Source of the DNA: Desulfobacterales bacterium
GTDB lineage: Bacteria; Desulfobacterota; Desulfobacteria; Desulfobacterales; UBA11574
DNA length: 10,852 nucleotides
Assembly (NCBI GenBank): GCA_012974475.1
Contig: JAAXQD010000242.1
Span: 1-10,852, forward strand
Direction: 5' to 3'
Below the pieces are notes generated by a model. It did not search any database. It was not told the DNA's origin and saw only the letters and a list, made by a program, of their open reading frames with translations. A program made the translations under genes and the position numbers. Position 1 is the first letter of the stretch. Each line of letters opens with the position of its first letter. Shown piece by piece: positions 1-7,130 of this stretch.

Positions 1-19
1 AGATGTGTATAAGAGACAG
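1..19 (+). other. Tn5/Nextera mosaic-end adapter left on contig end
   Basis: The first 19 bases read AGATGTGTATAAGAGACAG, which is exactly the transposon mosaic end used in Nextera tagmentation libraries. Genomic sequence therefore starts at about base 20. Read as coding, the adapter adds the residues MCIRDR to the front of the first gene, which are an artefact and should be trimmed. The match is direct; its origin as a library adapter is established knowledge. Confidence 0.97.
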
Positions 20-62
20 AATATATTCTAACCGCCTCAGTACCCTATGGGGAAATCGACCT

Positions 63-1052
63 ATGGCAATATCGAATACACAGAAATTGCGCCGCTTTTA
101 TGATCAGTTTGTGGGAGATGACAATGTTCTCATTGTTATCAATGCCGATCCGGATGCCATTGCCAGCGCAATGGCGGTTAAACGGCTCCTTTGGCGCAAA
201 GTGTCCAGTGTAACCATCTCCAATATCAACATCATTAAACGACCGGACAATATCGCCATGATCCGGTTCTTGGGCGTCGATATCGTCCCGATTAAAGATG
301 TTGTCCAAGATCATTTCTCCCGGTTTGTCGTTGTCGACTCTCAGCCGGACCATCATGAAACATTTAAGTGTTTCCCGCCGAATGTAATTGTGGATCATCA
401 TCCGGATACGGGAGTCCAGGCGCCTTTTGTGGATATCCGATCTAAATACGGCGCTACGGCCAGTATAATGACCGAATATTTAAGGGCCGCGAAAATTAAG
501 CCTTCCACCAAACTTGCCACCGGTCTGTTTTATGCCATTAAGACGGATACCGACAATTTTGTGCGGCAGACCTTAATTGAAGATGTCAGGGCATTTCAGT
601 TTCTTTACCGTCATGCCAACCTCCACCTGGTCAACAAGATCGAGCGATCGGAGTTGAGGCCCGATTTTTTAAAATATTTCGAAATCGCCATTGCCAATCG
701 GCGTGTTCGAAAAGGACGCATGTTTGCCCATCTCGGTCCGGTGGTAAATCCTGATGTCTGTGTGCTCGTTGCAGATTTTTTTATGAAAGTCAGTACGGTG
801 AATTGGAGCATTGTGTCGGGTGTATTTAATAAGAAACTGATTCTTATCTTAAGAAATGACGGGCTTCGCAAGGATGCAGGAAAGGTCGCCCACCAAAGTT
901 TTGGTGCCATCGGTTCCGCCGGCGGCCATAAAAGTATGGCGCGTGCTGAAATTTCCCTTGCAGAGCTTAAAGAGGTTGTGAACCATAAGGATGATAAAAA
1001 ACTTTTAAGGTGGATGATCCATAAAATTGAAAAGAGAGCGGGAAAAAAATGA
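63..1052 (+). CDS. DHH-family phosphoesterase (NrnA-like)
   Basis: This 329-residue protein has the layout of DHH/DHHA1 phosphoesterases, which hydrolyse short RNAs (nanoRNase) or 3'-phosphoadenosine 5'-phosphate using Mn. Visible motifs are NADPDAIAS (residues 27-35), VDSQPDHH (91-98), DHH (111-113), KYGATAS (128-134) and a C-terminal GGHKSMAR (287-294) typical of the DHHA1 substrate-binding domain. Length fits the NrnA group. The ATG at 63 is chosen because the frame upstream soon runs into adapter sequence, but it is open back to base 3, so the true start could lie beyond the contig. The stop overlaps the next gene's ATG by 4 bp, which points to coupled translation. Oddity: the histidine that usually opens motif I is a valine here (residue 25). 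Cytoplasmic. The family is clear; the exact substrate is not. Confidence 0.9.
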   Translation: MAISNTQKLRRFYDQFVGDDNVLIVINADPDAIASAMAVKRLLWRKVSSVTISNINIIKRPDNIAMIRFLGVDIVPIKDVVQDHFSRFVVVDSQPDHHETFKCFPPNVIVDHHPDTGVQAPFVDIRSKYGATASIMTEYLRAAKIKPSTKLATGLFYAIKTDTDNFVRQTLIEDVRAFQFLYRHANLHLVNKIERSELRPDFLKYFEIAIANRRVRKGRMFAHLGPVVNPDVCVLVADFFMKVSTVNWSIVSGVFNKKLILILRNDGLRKDAGKVAHQSFGAIGSAGGHKSMARAEISLAELKEVVNHKDDKKLLRWMIHKIEKRAGKK

Positions 1053-1834
1053 CCTTTGATCCGGTTGAAATGACGGTTACCATTCTCGGTTCAGGCACAT
1101 GTGTCCCTTCACTCCGGCGAAGTTCTTGCTCGATACTGATGAAAACAAATGAAAATTTGCTGCTGTTCGACTCGGGAGCCGGCACCATGCGAAGGCTTCT
1201 CGAAGCCGGCTTTGAAATTTTCGATGTTTCTTTTATTTTCTACAGCCATTTTCATCCCGATCATACCGGTGAACTGGTCCCGTTTTTGTTTTCCAACAAA
1301 TATCCGGACGGAAACCGACGTAAAATTCCACTGACTTTGGTGGCTGGAAGGGGATTTGCAGAATTCTATGACAACCTGAAAAATGTTTACGGTTCTTGGA
1401 TGGAACTTGCTCCGGGCTTTTTAAACATCGTTGAACTCGACAATACCGCCCGTGACATAAGCAGGTTCGGTGATTTTCAGGTGGAATCACTCCCCGTTAA
1501 TCATAACGACGAAAGCATCGCATACAAAATAACCGGTTCCGGCGGAAAATCAGTGGTCTATTCGGGTGATACAGATTTTTCCGACAATCTGGTTACACTA
1601 TCCAAGGCCGCGGATCTTCTAATTTGTGAATCGGCACTTCCCGATGAATTGAAGGCTAAGGGGCATCTGACGCCGTCTCTGGCCGGTGAGATTGCAACCC
1701 GGGCAAATGTTCGCAATCTGGTTTTGACGCATTTTTACCCTGAATGCGACCGTGTCGACATAGAGAAACAGTGCCGTAAAACCTATGACGGCCCGCTGCA
1801 TCTGGCGGAGGACCTGATGACCATAGAAATCTGA
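1049..1834 (+). CDS. RNase Z-like metallo-beta-lactamase-fold hydrolase
   Basis: This is a 261-residue single-domain metallo-beta-lactamase protein of the ElaC/RNase Z-like branch, which uses two zinc ions to hydrolyse phosphoesters. Metal ligands can be followed: SHFHPDH (66-72), His152 in NHNDES, Asp174 in YSGDTD, His206 in GHLTP and His228 in LTHFYP. The N-terminal TILGSGTCVPS strand is typical of the group. It is shorter than true tRNase Z (about 300 residues) and no clear exosite arm is seen, so tRNA 3'-end processing is not assured; it may act on another phosphodiester. The ATG at 1049 overlaps the previous stop (ATGA). Met8 at 1070 is an alternative start that would still leave the whole fold. 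The pairing with a DHH phosphoesterase suggests a shared role in nucleotide or RNA turnover (inference). Confidence 0.9.
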   Translation: MTFDPVEMTVTILGSGTCVPSLRRSSCSILMKTNENLLLFDSGAGTMRRLLEAGFEIFDVSFIFYSHFHPDHTGELVPFLFSNKYPDGNRRKIPLTLVAGRGFAEFYDNLKNVYGSWMELAPGFLNIVELDNTARDISRFGDFQVESLPVNHNDESIAYKITGSGGKSVVYSGDTDFSDNLVTLSKAADLLICESALPDELKAKGHLTPSLAGEIATRANVRNLVLTHFYPECDRVDIEKQCRKTYDGPLHLAEDLMTIEI

Positions 1835-1856
1835 ATTTTATATGCCAAATTCAGAT
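1829..1856 (+). other. Perfect stem-loop spanning the stop of the MBL-fold gene
   Basis: ATCTGAATTT (1829-1838) and AAATTCAGAT (1847-1856) are perfect reverse complements around the 8-nt loop TATATGCC, and the stop codon TGA (1832-1834) lies in the left arm. An A-rich stretch, not a T-run, follows, so it is not a standard intrinsic terminator. It could stabilise the 3' end of the upstream message. Confidence 0.6.
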
Positions 1857-1887
1857 AAAAAGAAAATGCAAGGTGCATGTTCCTGGA

Positions 1888-1940
1888 ACGGGATTTTTTT
1901 GTTGGACCATGGCGCTTTACGCCAAATCCCGTATCTTTTT
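1888..1940 (+). terminator. Nested hairpin plus T-run; terminator or attenuator candidate
   Basis: ACGGGATTT (1888-1896) pairs perfectly with AAATCCCGT (1924-1932). Inside the loop, GGCG (1911-1914) pairs with CGCC (1920-1923) around CTTTA. A run of five Ts follows at 1936-1940. The geometry resembles an intrinsic terminator, though the outer loop is large and the T-run starts 3 nt after the stem. It may end the DHH/MBL message, or act as an attenuator ahead of the siroheme gene at 1976. No promoter with good -35 and -10 boxes was seen in the gap. Confidence 0.45.
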
Positions 1941-1975
1941 CCCGGTATCATGTATCCCGACCTGCATCCTGAATT

Positions 1976-2641
1976 ATGAAATATTATCCAATATCCCTTG
2001 ATATACAGAACCGAAATTGTCTGGTGGTCGGCGGTGGTTCAGTGGGCACCCGAAAAGTGATGCTGCTGTTGGAATGTGGTGCGATGGTCTCTGTTGTCAG
2101 CATGGAAGCCACTCGAAAACTGCAGGAACTTTCAGGCAATGGTATAATAAGACTTGAAAGACGACCCTTTAAGACTTCAGACCTTCATGGCAAGTTCCTT
2201 GTTATGGGGGCAACCGACAACTCGGAAATAAACCGGCAAATATACACCGAGGCCCAGGGGCTGGGTGTACTGTGCAATATTGCCGACCATCCTGAAGCGT
2301 GTGATTTCATCCTACCGGCCATTGTAAAACGGGGAGATTTGACCATCGCCATATCGACTTCCGGGAAGAGCCCTGCTTTTGCAAAAAAACTGCGCAAAGA
2401 TCTTGAAAAGGAATTTGGAACCGAGTATGCCGATTTTCTCAAACTTATGGGTGAAATCCGTAAAAAACTTTTAAGTGAAGACCATGAACCCGAGGCCCAT
2501 AAGCATCTTTTCGAACAGGTGATCGAAAGGAAGCTCATTGAAATGATAAAAGAACGCAATATCACGGCGGTTAATTCCTTACTTTTTGAAATTTTTGGTC
2601 AAGGGTATGCGTACGAATCATTAATGGGGTTCCATCCATAA
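1976..2641 (+). CDS. Precorrin-2 dehydrogenase/sirohydrochlorin ferrochelatase (Met8/CysG N-domain type)
   Basis: This 221-residue enzyme oxidises precorrin-2 to sirohydrochlorin with NAD and is expected also to insert iron to give siroheme. The N-terminal Rossmann fold shows VVGGGSVGTRK (17-27), then ATDN (79-82), then the family segment CNIADHPEACDF (100-111), whose Asp104 sits where CysG and Met8p have their catalytic aspartate. AISTSGKSPAFAKKLR (125-140) is the usual dimerisation-domain signature. It lacks the C-terminal methyltransferase domain of full CysG, so uroporphyrinogen methylation must come from another protein. No good ribosome-binding site precedes the ATG. It stands 84 bp before the CcsA/HemX-like gene and hemA, a context that ties it to tetrapyrrole supply for sulfite reductase and, in sulfate reducers, siroheme-derived heme. 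Confidence 0.93.
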   Translation: MKYYPISLDIQNRNCLVVGGGSVGTRKVMLLLECGAMVSVVSMEATRKLQELSGNGIIRLERRPFKTSDLHGKFLVMGATDNSEINRQIYTEAQGLGVLCNIADHPEACDFILPAIVKRGDLTIAISTSGKSPAFAKKLRKDLEKEFGTEYADFLKLMGEIRKKLLSEDHEPEAHKHLFEQVIERKLIEMIKERNITAVNSLLFEIFGQGYAYESLMGFHP

Positions 2642-2725
2642 ATGGCCAATCAGTAATGTGAACTTTTTTAAATTTCGGATCTGCTGTTAACGGGACGTTA
2701 GGATAAATTCGCAAAGGACGCATAC

Positions 2726-3541
2726 GTGGAAATTTTTATTGTCATTATATTTTATCTGCTGAGCACCATAGGATATTTTGCGTATCTTTTCCTGCAGAAG
2801 GATGTCTTCCAGCAGACCGGTTTTTATCTGCTCGTTGCCGGTTTCTGCTGCCATACGGCTGCCATCGGTTTCCGGTTTATTCAATCCGGACATTTTCCGG
2901 TCAATAATCTCCACGAAGTGCTCTCCATAGTGGGATGGACGATTGCCGGTGTTTTTCTGGTCTTCCAATACAGGTTTCAGCTGAAGGTTCTGGGGGTGTA
3001 TGCCGCTCCTCTGGTATCTATTGTAATGGTTATTGCAGCCAAGTTTCCCAATGCACCCCATCAGATGAACAATATCCTAAACAACTTGTGGCTTGTGGTC
3101 CATGTGGTCGCCGTATTTATCGGAGAGGCCTCATTTGCACTGGCATGCGGCGTCGGGCTTTTATATCTTCTCCAGGAGCATGCGATAAAATCAAAAAAAC
3201 ATGGTTTCTTTTTCAGGCGTCTTCCATCTCTGGAACTGCTCGACACCACCGGATATGCATGTATCCTTACCGGTTTTGCCATGCTTACTTTTGGGTTAAT
3301 TGCAGGTTTTGTATATGCCAAAGCGGTCTGGGGAAGGTTCTGGAGCTGGGACCCCAAAGAAATCTGGTCCGGGATTACCTGGCTTTTGTATGCTGCTCTG
3401 CTCCATCAGCGTCTGACCGTTGGATGGCGGGGACGACGAGCGGCCATTATGGCAATCATCGGTTTTGCGATTATTCTATTTACTTTCCTGGGCGTCAACT
3501 TTCTTTTGCAGGGGCATCACGGAGAATTTACCAAACTATAA
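2726..3541 (+). CDS. ccsA: CcsA/CcsB/HemX-like cytochrome c assembly membrane protein
   Basis: This is an integral membrane protein of 271 residues with about eight predicted hydrophobic segments (roughly 2-22, 31-50, 64-82, 87-105, 120-148, 177-200, 211-227 and 238-262). The WWD-type heme-handling motif WGRFWSWDP is at 202-210, followed by KEIWSGITWLLYA. Candidate heme-ligand histidines are His126 (VVHVV) and His264/His265 near the C-terminus. Family members export or present heme for cytochrome c maturation (CcsA with Ccs1/ResB). The shorter HemX proteins sit beside hemA and affect its level. No ResB/Ccs1 gene is nearby and the gene immediately precedes hemA, so a HemX-like role is as likely as cytochrome assembly. 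The start is GTG at 2726, supported by AAAGGA at 2713-2718. Confidence 0.88.
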   Translation: MEIFIVIIFYLLSTIGYFAYLFLQKDVFQQTGFYLLVAGFCCHTAAIGFRFIQSGHFPVNNLHEVLSIVGWTIAGVFLVFQYRFQLKVLGVYAAPLVSIVMVIAAKFPNAPHQMNNILNNLWLVVHVVAVFIGEASFALACGVGLLYLLQEHAIKSKKHGFFFRRLPSLELLDTTGYACILTGFAMLTFGLIAGFVYAKAVWGRFWSWDPKEIWSGITWLLYAALLHQRLTVGWRGRRAAIMAIIGFAIILFTFLGVNFLLQGHHGEFTKL

Positions 3542-3566
3542 ACAGAATTAGCGTACGTTAAGAAAT

Positions 3567-4835
3567 ATGTTAGATATCGTATTAATGGGATTGAATCATA
3601 AAACAGCGCCGGTGACACTGAGGGAGTGCCTTGCCTTTTCGGAAGACGAGACTTCCGTTGCGCTGAAAGTTTTTCAGGAATCTCCGGCCATCACCGAGGC
3701 CATGCTTATTTCAACCTGTAACCGTGTAGAAGTCCTCATGGCCACCAGGGATACAACCAATGCCGCGGATACCGTTAAAGTCTTTTTTTCAGAATTCAAG
3801 AACCTGCCGGTGTCTGAATTTGAAAAATCCCTTTACATCCATGAGGGGGATGATGCGGTCCGGCATGTCTTCAGAGTTGCATCCAGTTTAGACTCTATGG
3901 TGGTGGGCGAGCCTCAGATTCTGGGTCAGATAAAAACGGCGTATCAAATTGCCATTTCAAAGAAGACCTCCGGTGTTCTGTTGAATAAGTTGCTCCATCG
4001 AACCTTTTTTGTGGCAAAACGGGTTCGGAGTGAGACCGGAATTGGAGACCATGCGGTATCCATAAGTTATGCGGCCGTTGAGCTGGGCCGTAAAATATTC
4101 GGCACTTTTGAAGGGAAAAAGGTGCTCCTGATCGGCGCCGGTGAGATGGCTGAACTGGCGGTGGAACACCTGATTCGAAACAGGGCCGGGGATATTCTGG
4201 TTGCCAACAGAACTTTCAAAAACGGTGTTGCGCTTGCCAGGAGATTCAAGGGGCAGGCGATCCGATTCGAGGAGATTACCGGCTTTTTAGAACACGTGGA
4301 CATTATTATCAGCTCAACCGGTTCGCCCGATTACGTGGTTACACGGGATCAGGTCAAAGGGATTATCCGCCGCCGCCGCAATCGGCCCCTTTTTTTTATC
4401 GATATCGCCGTTCCCCGTGATATCGATCCGGGAATAAACCGGCTCACCAATTCCTATGTTTATGATATCGACGACCTAAAAGGGATCGTCGATGAAAACA
4501 TGGAAGATCGAAACCGGGAAGCGATCAAAGGAGAGAGAATCGTCGACGAGGCGGTGATCAGTTTCCGGCACTGGTTCGAAAGCCTGGATGTGATACCGAC
4601 CATTGTCGAATTGAGAAACAAGATGGAGGACATTGCAAAAGGAGAAATAAAAAAGACCTTGCAGACCCTAAAACATCTCTCAGATGACGATCACGAAGCC
4701 ATCGGCAGAATGACCAACGCAATGATTAAAAAAATACTTCACGATCCTACTTTGCTGCTAAAGAGCAACGGGCACCATCAAAATAAATCTGTCTATCTCG
4801 ATGCCACCCGAAAACTTTTTAAACTTGATGAGTGA
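3567..4835 (+). CDS. hemA: Glutamyl-tRNA reductase HemA
   Basis: HemA reduces glutamyl-tRNA(Glu) with NADPH to glutamate-1-semialdehyde, the committed step of C5-pathway tetrapyrrole synthesis. At 422 residues it has normal length. The N-terminal catalytic domain shows GLNHKTAPV (8-16) and STCNRVE (49-55), where Cys51 is the thioester-forming nucleophile. MVVGEPQILGQIK (111-123) is the usual glutamate-recognition region. The NADPH domain has VLLIGAGEMAE (186-196) and VANRT (212-216). The rest forms the long C-terminal dimerisation helix region. It begins 25 bp after the CcsA/HemX-like gene and ends 12 bp before fabD, so it lies in the same likely transcript. In many genomes hemC follows hemA; here it does not, so porphobilinogen deaminase must be encoded elsewhere. 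Confidence 0.97.
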   Translation: MLDIVLMGLNHKTAPVTLRECLAFSEDETSVALKVFQESPAITEAMLISTCNRVEVLMATRDTTNAADTVKVFFSEFKNLPVSEFEKSLYIHEGDDAVRHVFRVASSLDSMVVGEPQILGQIKTAYQIAISKKTSGVLLNKLLHRTFFVAKRVRSETGIGDHAVSISYAAVELGRKIFGTFEGKKVLLIGAGEMAELAVEHLIRNRAGDILVANRTFKNGVALARRFKGQAIRFEEITGFLEHVDIIISSTGSPDYVVTRDQVKGIIRRRRNRPLFFIDIAVPRDIDPGINRLTNSYVYDIDDLKGIVDENMEDRNREAIKGERIVDEAVISFRHWFESLDVIPTIVELRNKMEDIAKGEIKKTLQTLKHLSDDDHEAIGRMTNAMIKKILHDPTLLLKSNGHHQNKSVYLDATRKLFKLDE

Positions 4836-4850
4836 AAGGAGGGCGCTTTG
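4836..4850 (+). promoter_or_regulatory. Strong Shine-Dalgarno deciding the TTG start of fabD
   Basis: AAAGGAGGG directly follows the hemA stop, and the TTG at 4848-4850 comes 4 nt after it. The spacing and the near-complete anti-SD match support TTG as the true start, since translation from it gives the conserved MKKIAYLFPGQGSQ N-terminus. The strong site may compensate for the weak start codon. Confidence 0.8.
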
Positions 4851-5786
4851 AAAAAAATAGCATACCTTTTTCCAGGCCAGGGTTCACAGACTGTTGGAAT
4901 GGGCCTCGATTTTTATCAGGAATTTGTTGTTGTTAAAGAACTTTTTGATATGATGGAGGAAATTTCCAGAATAAATATATCAAAACTCTGCTTTAAAGGC
5001 CCTATTGAGGATCTTACCGAAACCGTAAATCTCCAGCCCGCAATTACAGTGGTTAACCTGGCCTGTTTTACGGCCATGGAGAAAGCAGGGCTTGAGCCCG
5101 CCATCTCTGCAGGTCACAGTCTCGGTGAATACAGCGCCCTGTGCGCATCAGGCATTGTCTCCAGTGAAGACACCTTTAGGCTGGTCTTTAAAAGAGGTGA
5201 GCTGATGCATCGGGAAGCCACCAGAAACAAAGGCGCCATGCACGCAATTATCGGGCTTCCCATAAATACCGTAGCAGAACTCGTTGCAGAGGTTCAGAAG
5301 GACGGCGTTGTTGCCGTTGCGAATCACAACGCTGAACTTCAGATCGTTATCACCGGCTCGCCTGAACCGGTGAAAAGGGTTTCCGATCTGGCCGTCTCAC
5401 AGGGCGCCAAGGCCATACCGCTGAAGGTGAGCGGTGCATGGCACAGTGAGTTGATACAGGGCGCCCAAGACGAATTCAAGGACGTTATCGAGTCGATGGG
5501 TTTTAATACGCCCGAAAAACCCATGGTGTTTAATGTCACGGCCGACGTTGAAGGTGATACTGAAGAAATTAAATCGATCATGGCCCGTCAGCTTTGCAGT
5601 CCGGTCAAGTGGTACGACTCCATGTGCAGACTCATGGCGGAAAACATTGAAATTTTTGTCGAGGTCGGTCCGGGGAGGGTTCTTGCGGGTTTATTAAAAA
5701 AGATCTTGCCCAAGGACTATCCGCGTAAAATCTATAATGTAAACAGCATGAAGAGTCTGGACCGATTCTTGAATGAAACGACGTGA
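4848..5786 (+). CDS. fabD: Malonyl-CoA:ACP transacylase FabD
   Basis: FabD moves the malonyl group from CoA to acyl carrier protein, supplying extender units for type II fatty acid synthesis in the cytoplasm. The 312-residue protein matches the usual length, and its active site aligns with E. coli FabD: Gln11 in FPGQGSQ (8-14), nucleophile Ser91 in GHSLGEYSAL (89-98), Arg116 that binds the malonyl carboxylate, and His199 in AWHSEL. It uses a TTG start. Other fab genes (fabH, fabG, acpP, fabF) are absent nearby, so it sits apart from the common fatty-acid cluster, downstream of hemA. This placement may be shared by related genomes or particular to this lineage. Nothing suggests a polyketide-synthase acyltransferase rather than FabD. 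Confidence 0.96.
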   Translation: MKKIAYLFPGQGSQTVGMGLDFYQEFVVVKELFDMMEEISRINISKLCFKGPIEDLTETVNLQPAITVVNLACFTAMEKAGLEPAISAGHSLGEYSALCASGIVSSEDTFRLVFKRGELMHREATRNKGAMHAIIGLPINTVAELVAEVQKDGVVAVANHNAELQIVITGSPEPVKRVSDLAVSQGAKAIPLKVSGAWHSELIQGAQDEFKDVIESMGFNTPEKPMVFNVTADVEGDTEEIKSIMARQLCSPVKWYDSMCRLMAENIEIFVEVGPGRVLAGLLKKILPKDYPRKIYNVNSMKSLDRFLNETT

Positions 5787-5789
5787 GTT

Positions 5790-5861
5790 GTTTTAAAAAA
5801 ACATCAAGTTTCTTCTTTACATCGAAATTTCATTAGTGTATCAATATAGTTTTAAAAAAAC
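5790..5861 (+). repeat. 13-bp direct repeat flanking the dksA promoter region
   Basis: GTTTTAAAAAAAC occurs exactly twice, at 5790-5802 and 5849-5861, 59 bp apart, within the 107-bp gap between fabD and dksA. The tracts are A/T-only apart from the end bases. They could bend DNA or bind a nucleoid protein, or be chance in AT-rich DNA. Confidence 0.5.
5816..5844 (+). promoter_or_regulatory. Candidate sigma70 promoter for dksA
   Basis: TTTACA (5816-5821) and TATCAA (5839-5844) are separated by exactly 17 bp, and AT-rich DNA lies upstream. It would give a leader of about 40 nt before the dksA ATG. The -10 box matches only four of six bases, so this is tentative. Confidence 0.35.
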
Positions 5862-5893
5862 CAGGTTATCAATGAAAACTCAAAGGTTCTACC

Positions 5894-6256
5894 ATGAAAA
5901 AGAAAGATATTGAATATTTTAAAGAATTTCTGAACAACCGGTTAGAAGAACTTTTAAGTCATGCCGACGATACGGTTTCAGGCATGACACAGCCCAAAGA
6001 AAATTTTCCGGACCCTACAGACCGTGCTTCCCTCGAGTCGGAACGGAATTTTATGCTTCGCATAAGAGACAGAGAGAACAAACTGATAAAAAAGGTCAGA
6101 AAAGCCTTAAATCGTATCGAAAACGGTACGTTTGGCGCTTGCGAAGAGTGTGGTGAAAATATTTCCATTAAACGTCTTAAAGCCAGGCCGGTTACGACGC
6201 AGTGTATTGATTGCAAAACCAAAGAAGAGGCTTCAGAAAAAGCCCTTGGATTATAA
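5894..6256 (+). CDS. dksA: DksA/TraR-family RNA polymerase-binding regulator
   Basis: DksA enters the secondary channel of RNA polymerase and, with ppGpp, retunes transcription of rRNA and amino-acid genes. This 120-residue form has the N-terminal coiled-coil hairpin with the tip motif DPTDRA (40-45, i.e. DxxDxA), the signature of active DksA. It then has a four-cysteine zinc finger, CEEC (83-86) and CIDC (104-107). It is shorter than the E. coli protein (151 residues), lacking mainly the N-terminal extension. The ATG is preceded by AAAGG at 5882-5886 with 7-nt spacing. A 107-bp gap and a possible promoter suggest it can be expressed apart from fabD. Its end abuts the following PHP gene closely, so those two are probably co-transcribed. 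Confidence 0.94.
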   Translation: MKKKDIEYFKEFLNNRLEELLSHADDTVSGMTQPKENFPDPTDRASLESERNFMLRIRDRENKLIKKVRKALNRIENGTFGACEECGENISIKRLKARPVTTQCIDCKTKEEASEKALGL

Positions 6257-6263
6257 TACGAAT

Positions 6264-7130
6264 GTGAGAATCGATCTTCATATTCATTCAACCGCTTCCG
6301 ATGGGACCCTGTCACCCCCGGAACTGCTCGATCTGGCTCAAAGCCTCAATCTCGGGGCGATAGCGATTACAGATCACGATACCATAGACGGTTCAAAAGA
6401 AGCCCTTGCGTATGGAATTCCCCCATCGATAAAATTTTTAACCGGTATTGAAATAAGTGCCACCCCACCGCCGTCGTTTTCCTGCCCGGGAAGCTTCCAT
6501 ATTTTAGGCTATGCTTTTGATATCGATGACCCTGTCCTTAACAGTTCTCTTTCCCTACTGAAAGCGTCCAGGAAGAAAAGAAACCCCCTGATTCTTGAAC
6601 TGCTTTCCAAAATGGGGATCGAACTTACCTTAAACGAGGTCCGAAATTTAGCCGGAGACAGTCAGCTTGGAAGACCTCATATTGCACAACTTATGGTAAA
6701 AAAAGGCTTTGTTCCATCGATCGATGAAGCATTTGATAAATATCTGGGAAAAGGTAAACCGGCATATGTCGATAGATTTCGCTTTGATTGTGAAAAAACA
6801 ATCCAGACCATATTGAATGCCGGAGGAATTCCTGTTCTGGCCCACCCCTTTCTTCTGAACATGGACGATGAAAAGATCTTCGAGGGTCTGGTTGCAGTTT
6901 TAACGGAAATGGGGCTGAAAGGCATAGAAGTCTATTTCCCGGAACACACGGCAGATCTTGTTGACTATTATACCCGGATCGCAAATCGCTATAATTTGTT
7001 GATCACAGGGGGTACGGATTTTCATGGGGCTGTAAAACCCGAGATAAAAATGGGATCCGGGAGAGGAAATTTTTCTGTACCTTATGAATTATATGAGAAA
7101 CTAATTTCAGCCCTAAATGAGCGCAAATAA
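6264..7130 (+). CDS. PHP-domain phosphoesterase (RNase AM/YciV-like)
   Basis: The PHP fold forms a multi-metal centre that hydrolyses phosphoesters; the closest characterised relatives are YciV/RNase AM (5'-3' exoribonuclease) and 3',5'-nucleoside bisphosphate phosphatases. The metal-site motifs are all present: HIHSTASDG (6-14), ITDHDTIDG (35-43), GIEIS (61-65), GRPHIA (136-141), AHP (193-195) and GGTDFHG (249-255). At 288 residues it matches the roughly 290 of YciV. GTG at 6264 is chosen because it places RIDLHIH at the N-terminus as in relatives. TTG at 6246, overlapping dksA, is the alternative; neither has a strong ribosome-binding site. Its 3' end overlaps rnc by 14 bp. Sitting beside RNase III fits a role in RNA turnover, but pAp-type phosphatase activity cannot be excluded. 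Confidence 0.9.
   Translation: MRIDLHIHSTASDGTLSPPELLDLAQSLNLGAIAITDHDTIDGSKEALAYGIPPSIKFLTGIEISATPPPSFSCPGSFHILGYAFDIDDPVLNSSLSLLKASRKKRNPLILELLSKMGIELTLNEVRNLAGDSQLGRPHIAQLMVKKGFVPSIDEAFDKYLGKGKPAYVDRFRFDCEKTIQTILNAGGIPVLAHPFLLNMDDEKIFEGLVAVLTEMGLKGIEVYFPEHTADLVDYYTRIANRYNLLITGGTDFHGAVKPEIKMGSGRGNFSVPYELYEKLISALNERK

Noticed and set aside
3..62. N-terminal extension of the DHH protein from base 3
   Set aside because: Its first residues are translated adapter sequence. The ATG at 63 gives a sensible N-terminus, though a real start beyond the contig end cannot be ruled out.
1857..1975. Cobalamin or other known riboswitch ahead of the siroheme gene
   Set aside because: No B12-box-like core or other riboswitch consensus could be found; only simple dyads are seen.
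2688..2700. TAACG-GGA-CGTTA hairpin before the CcsA/HemX-like gene
   Set aside because: A 5-bp stem with a 3-nt loop and no T-run is likely to occur by chance in an 84-bp gap.
6132..6263. Long N-terminal extension of the PHP protein within dksA
   Set aside because: It overlaps dksA in another frame, has no PHP-family resemblance, and the conserved RIDLHIH block starts right after the GTG at 6264.
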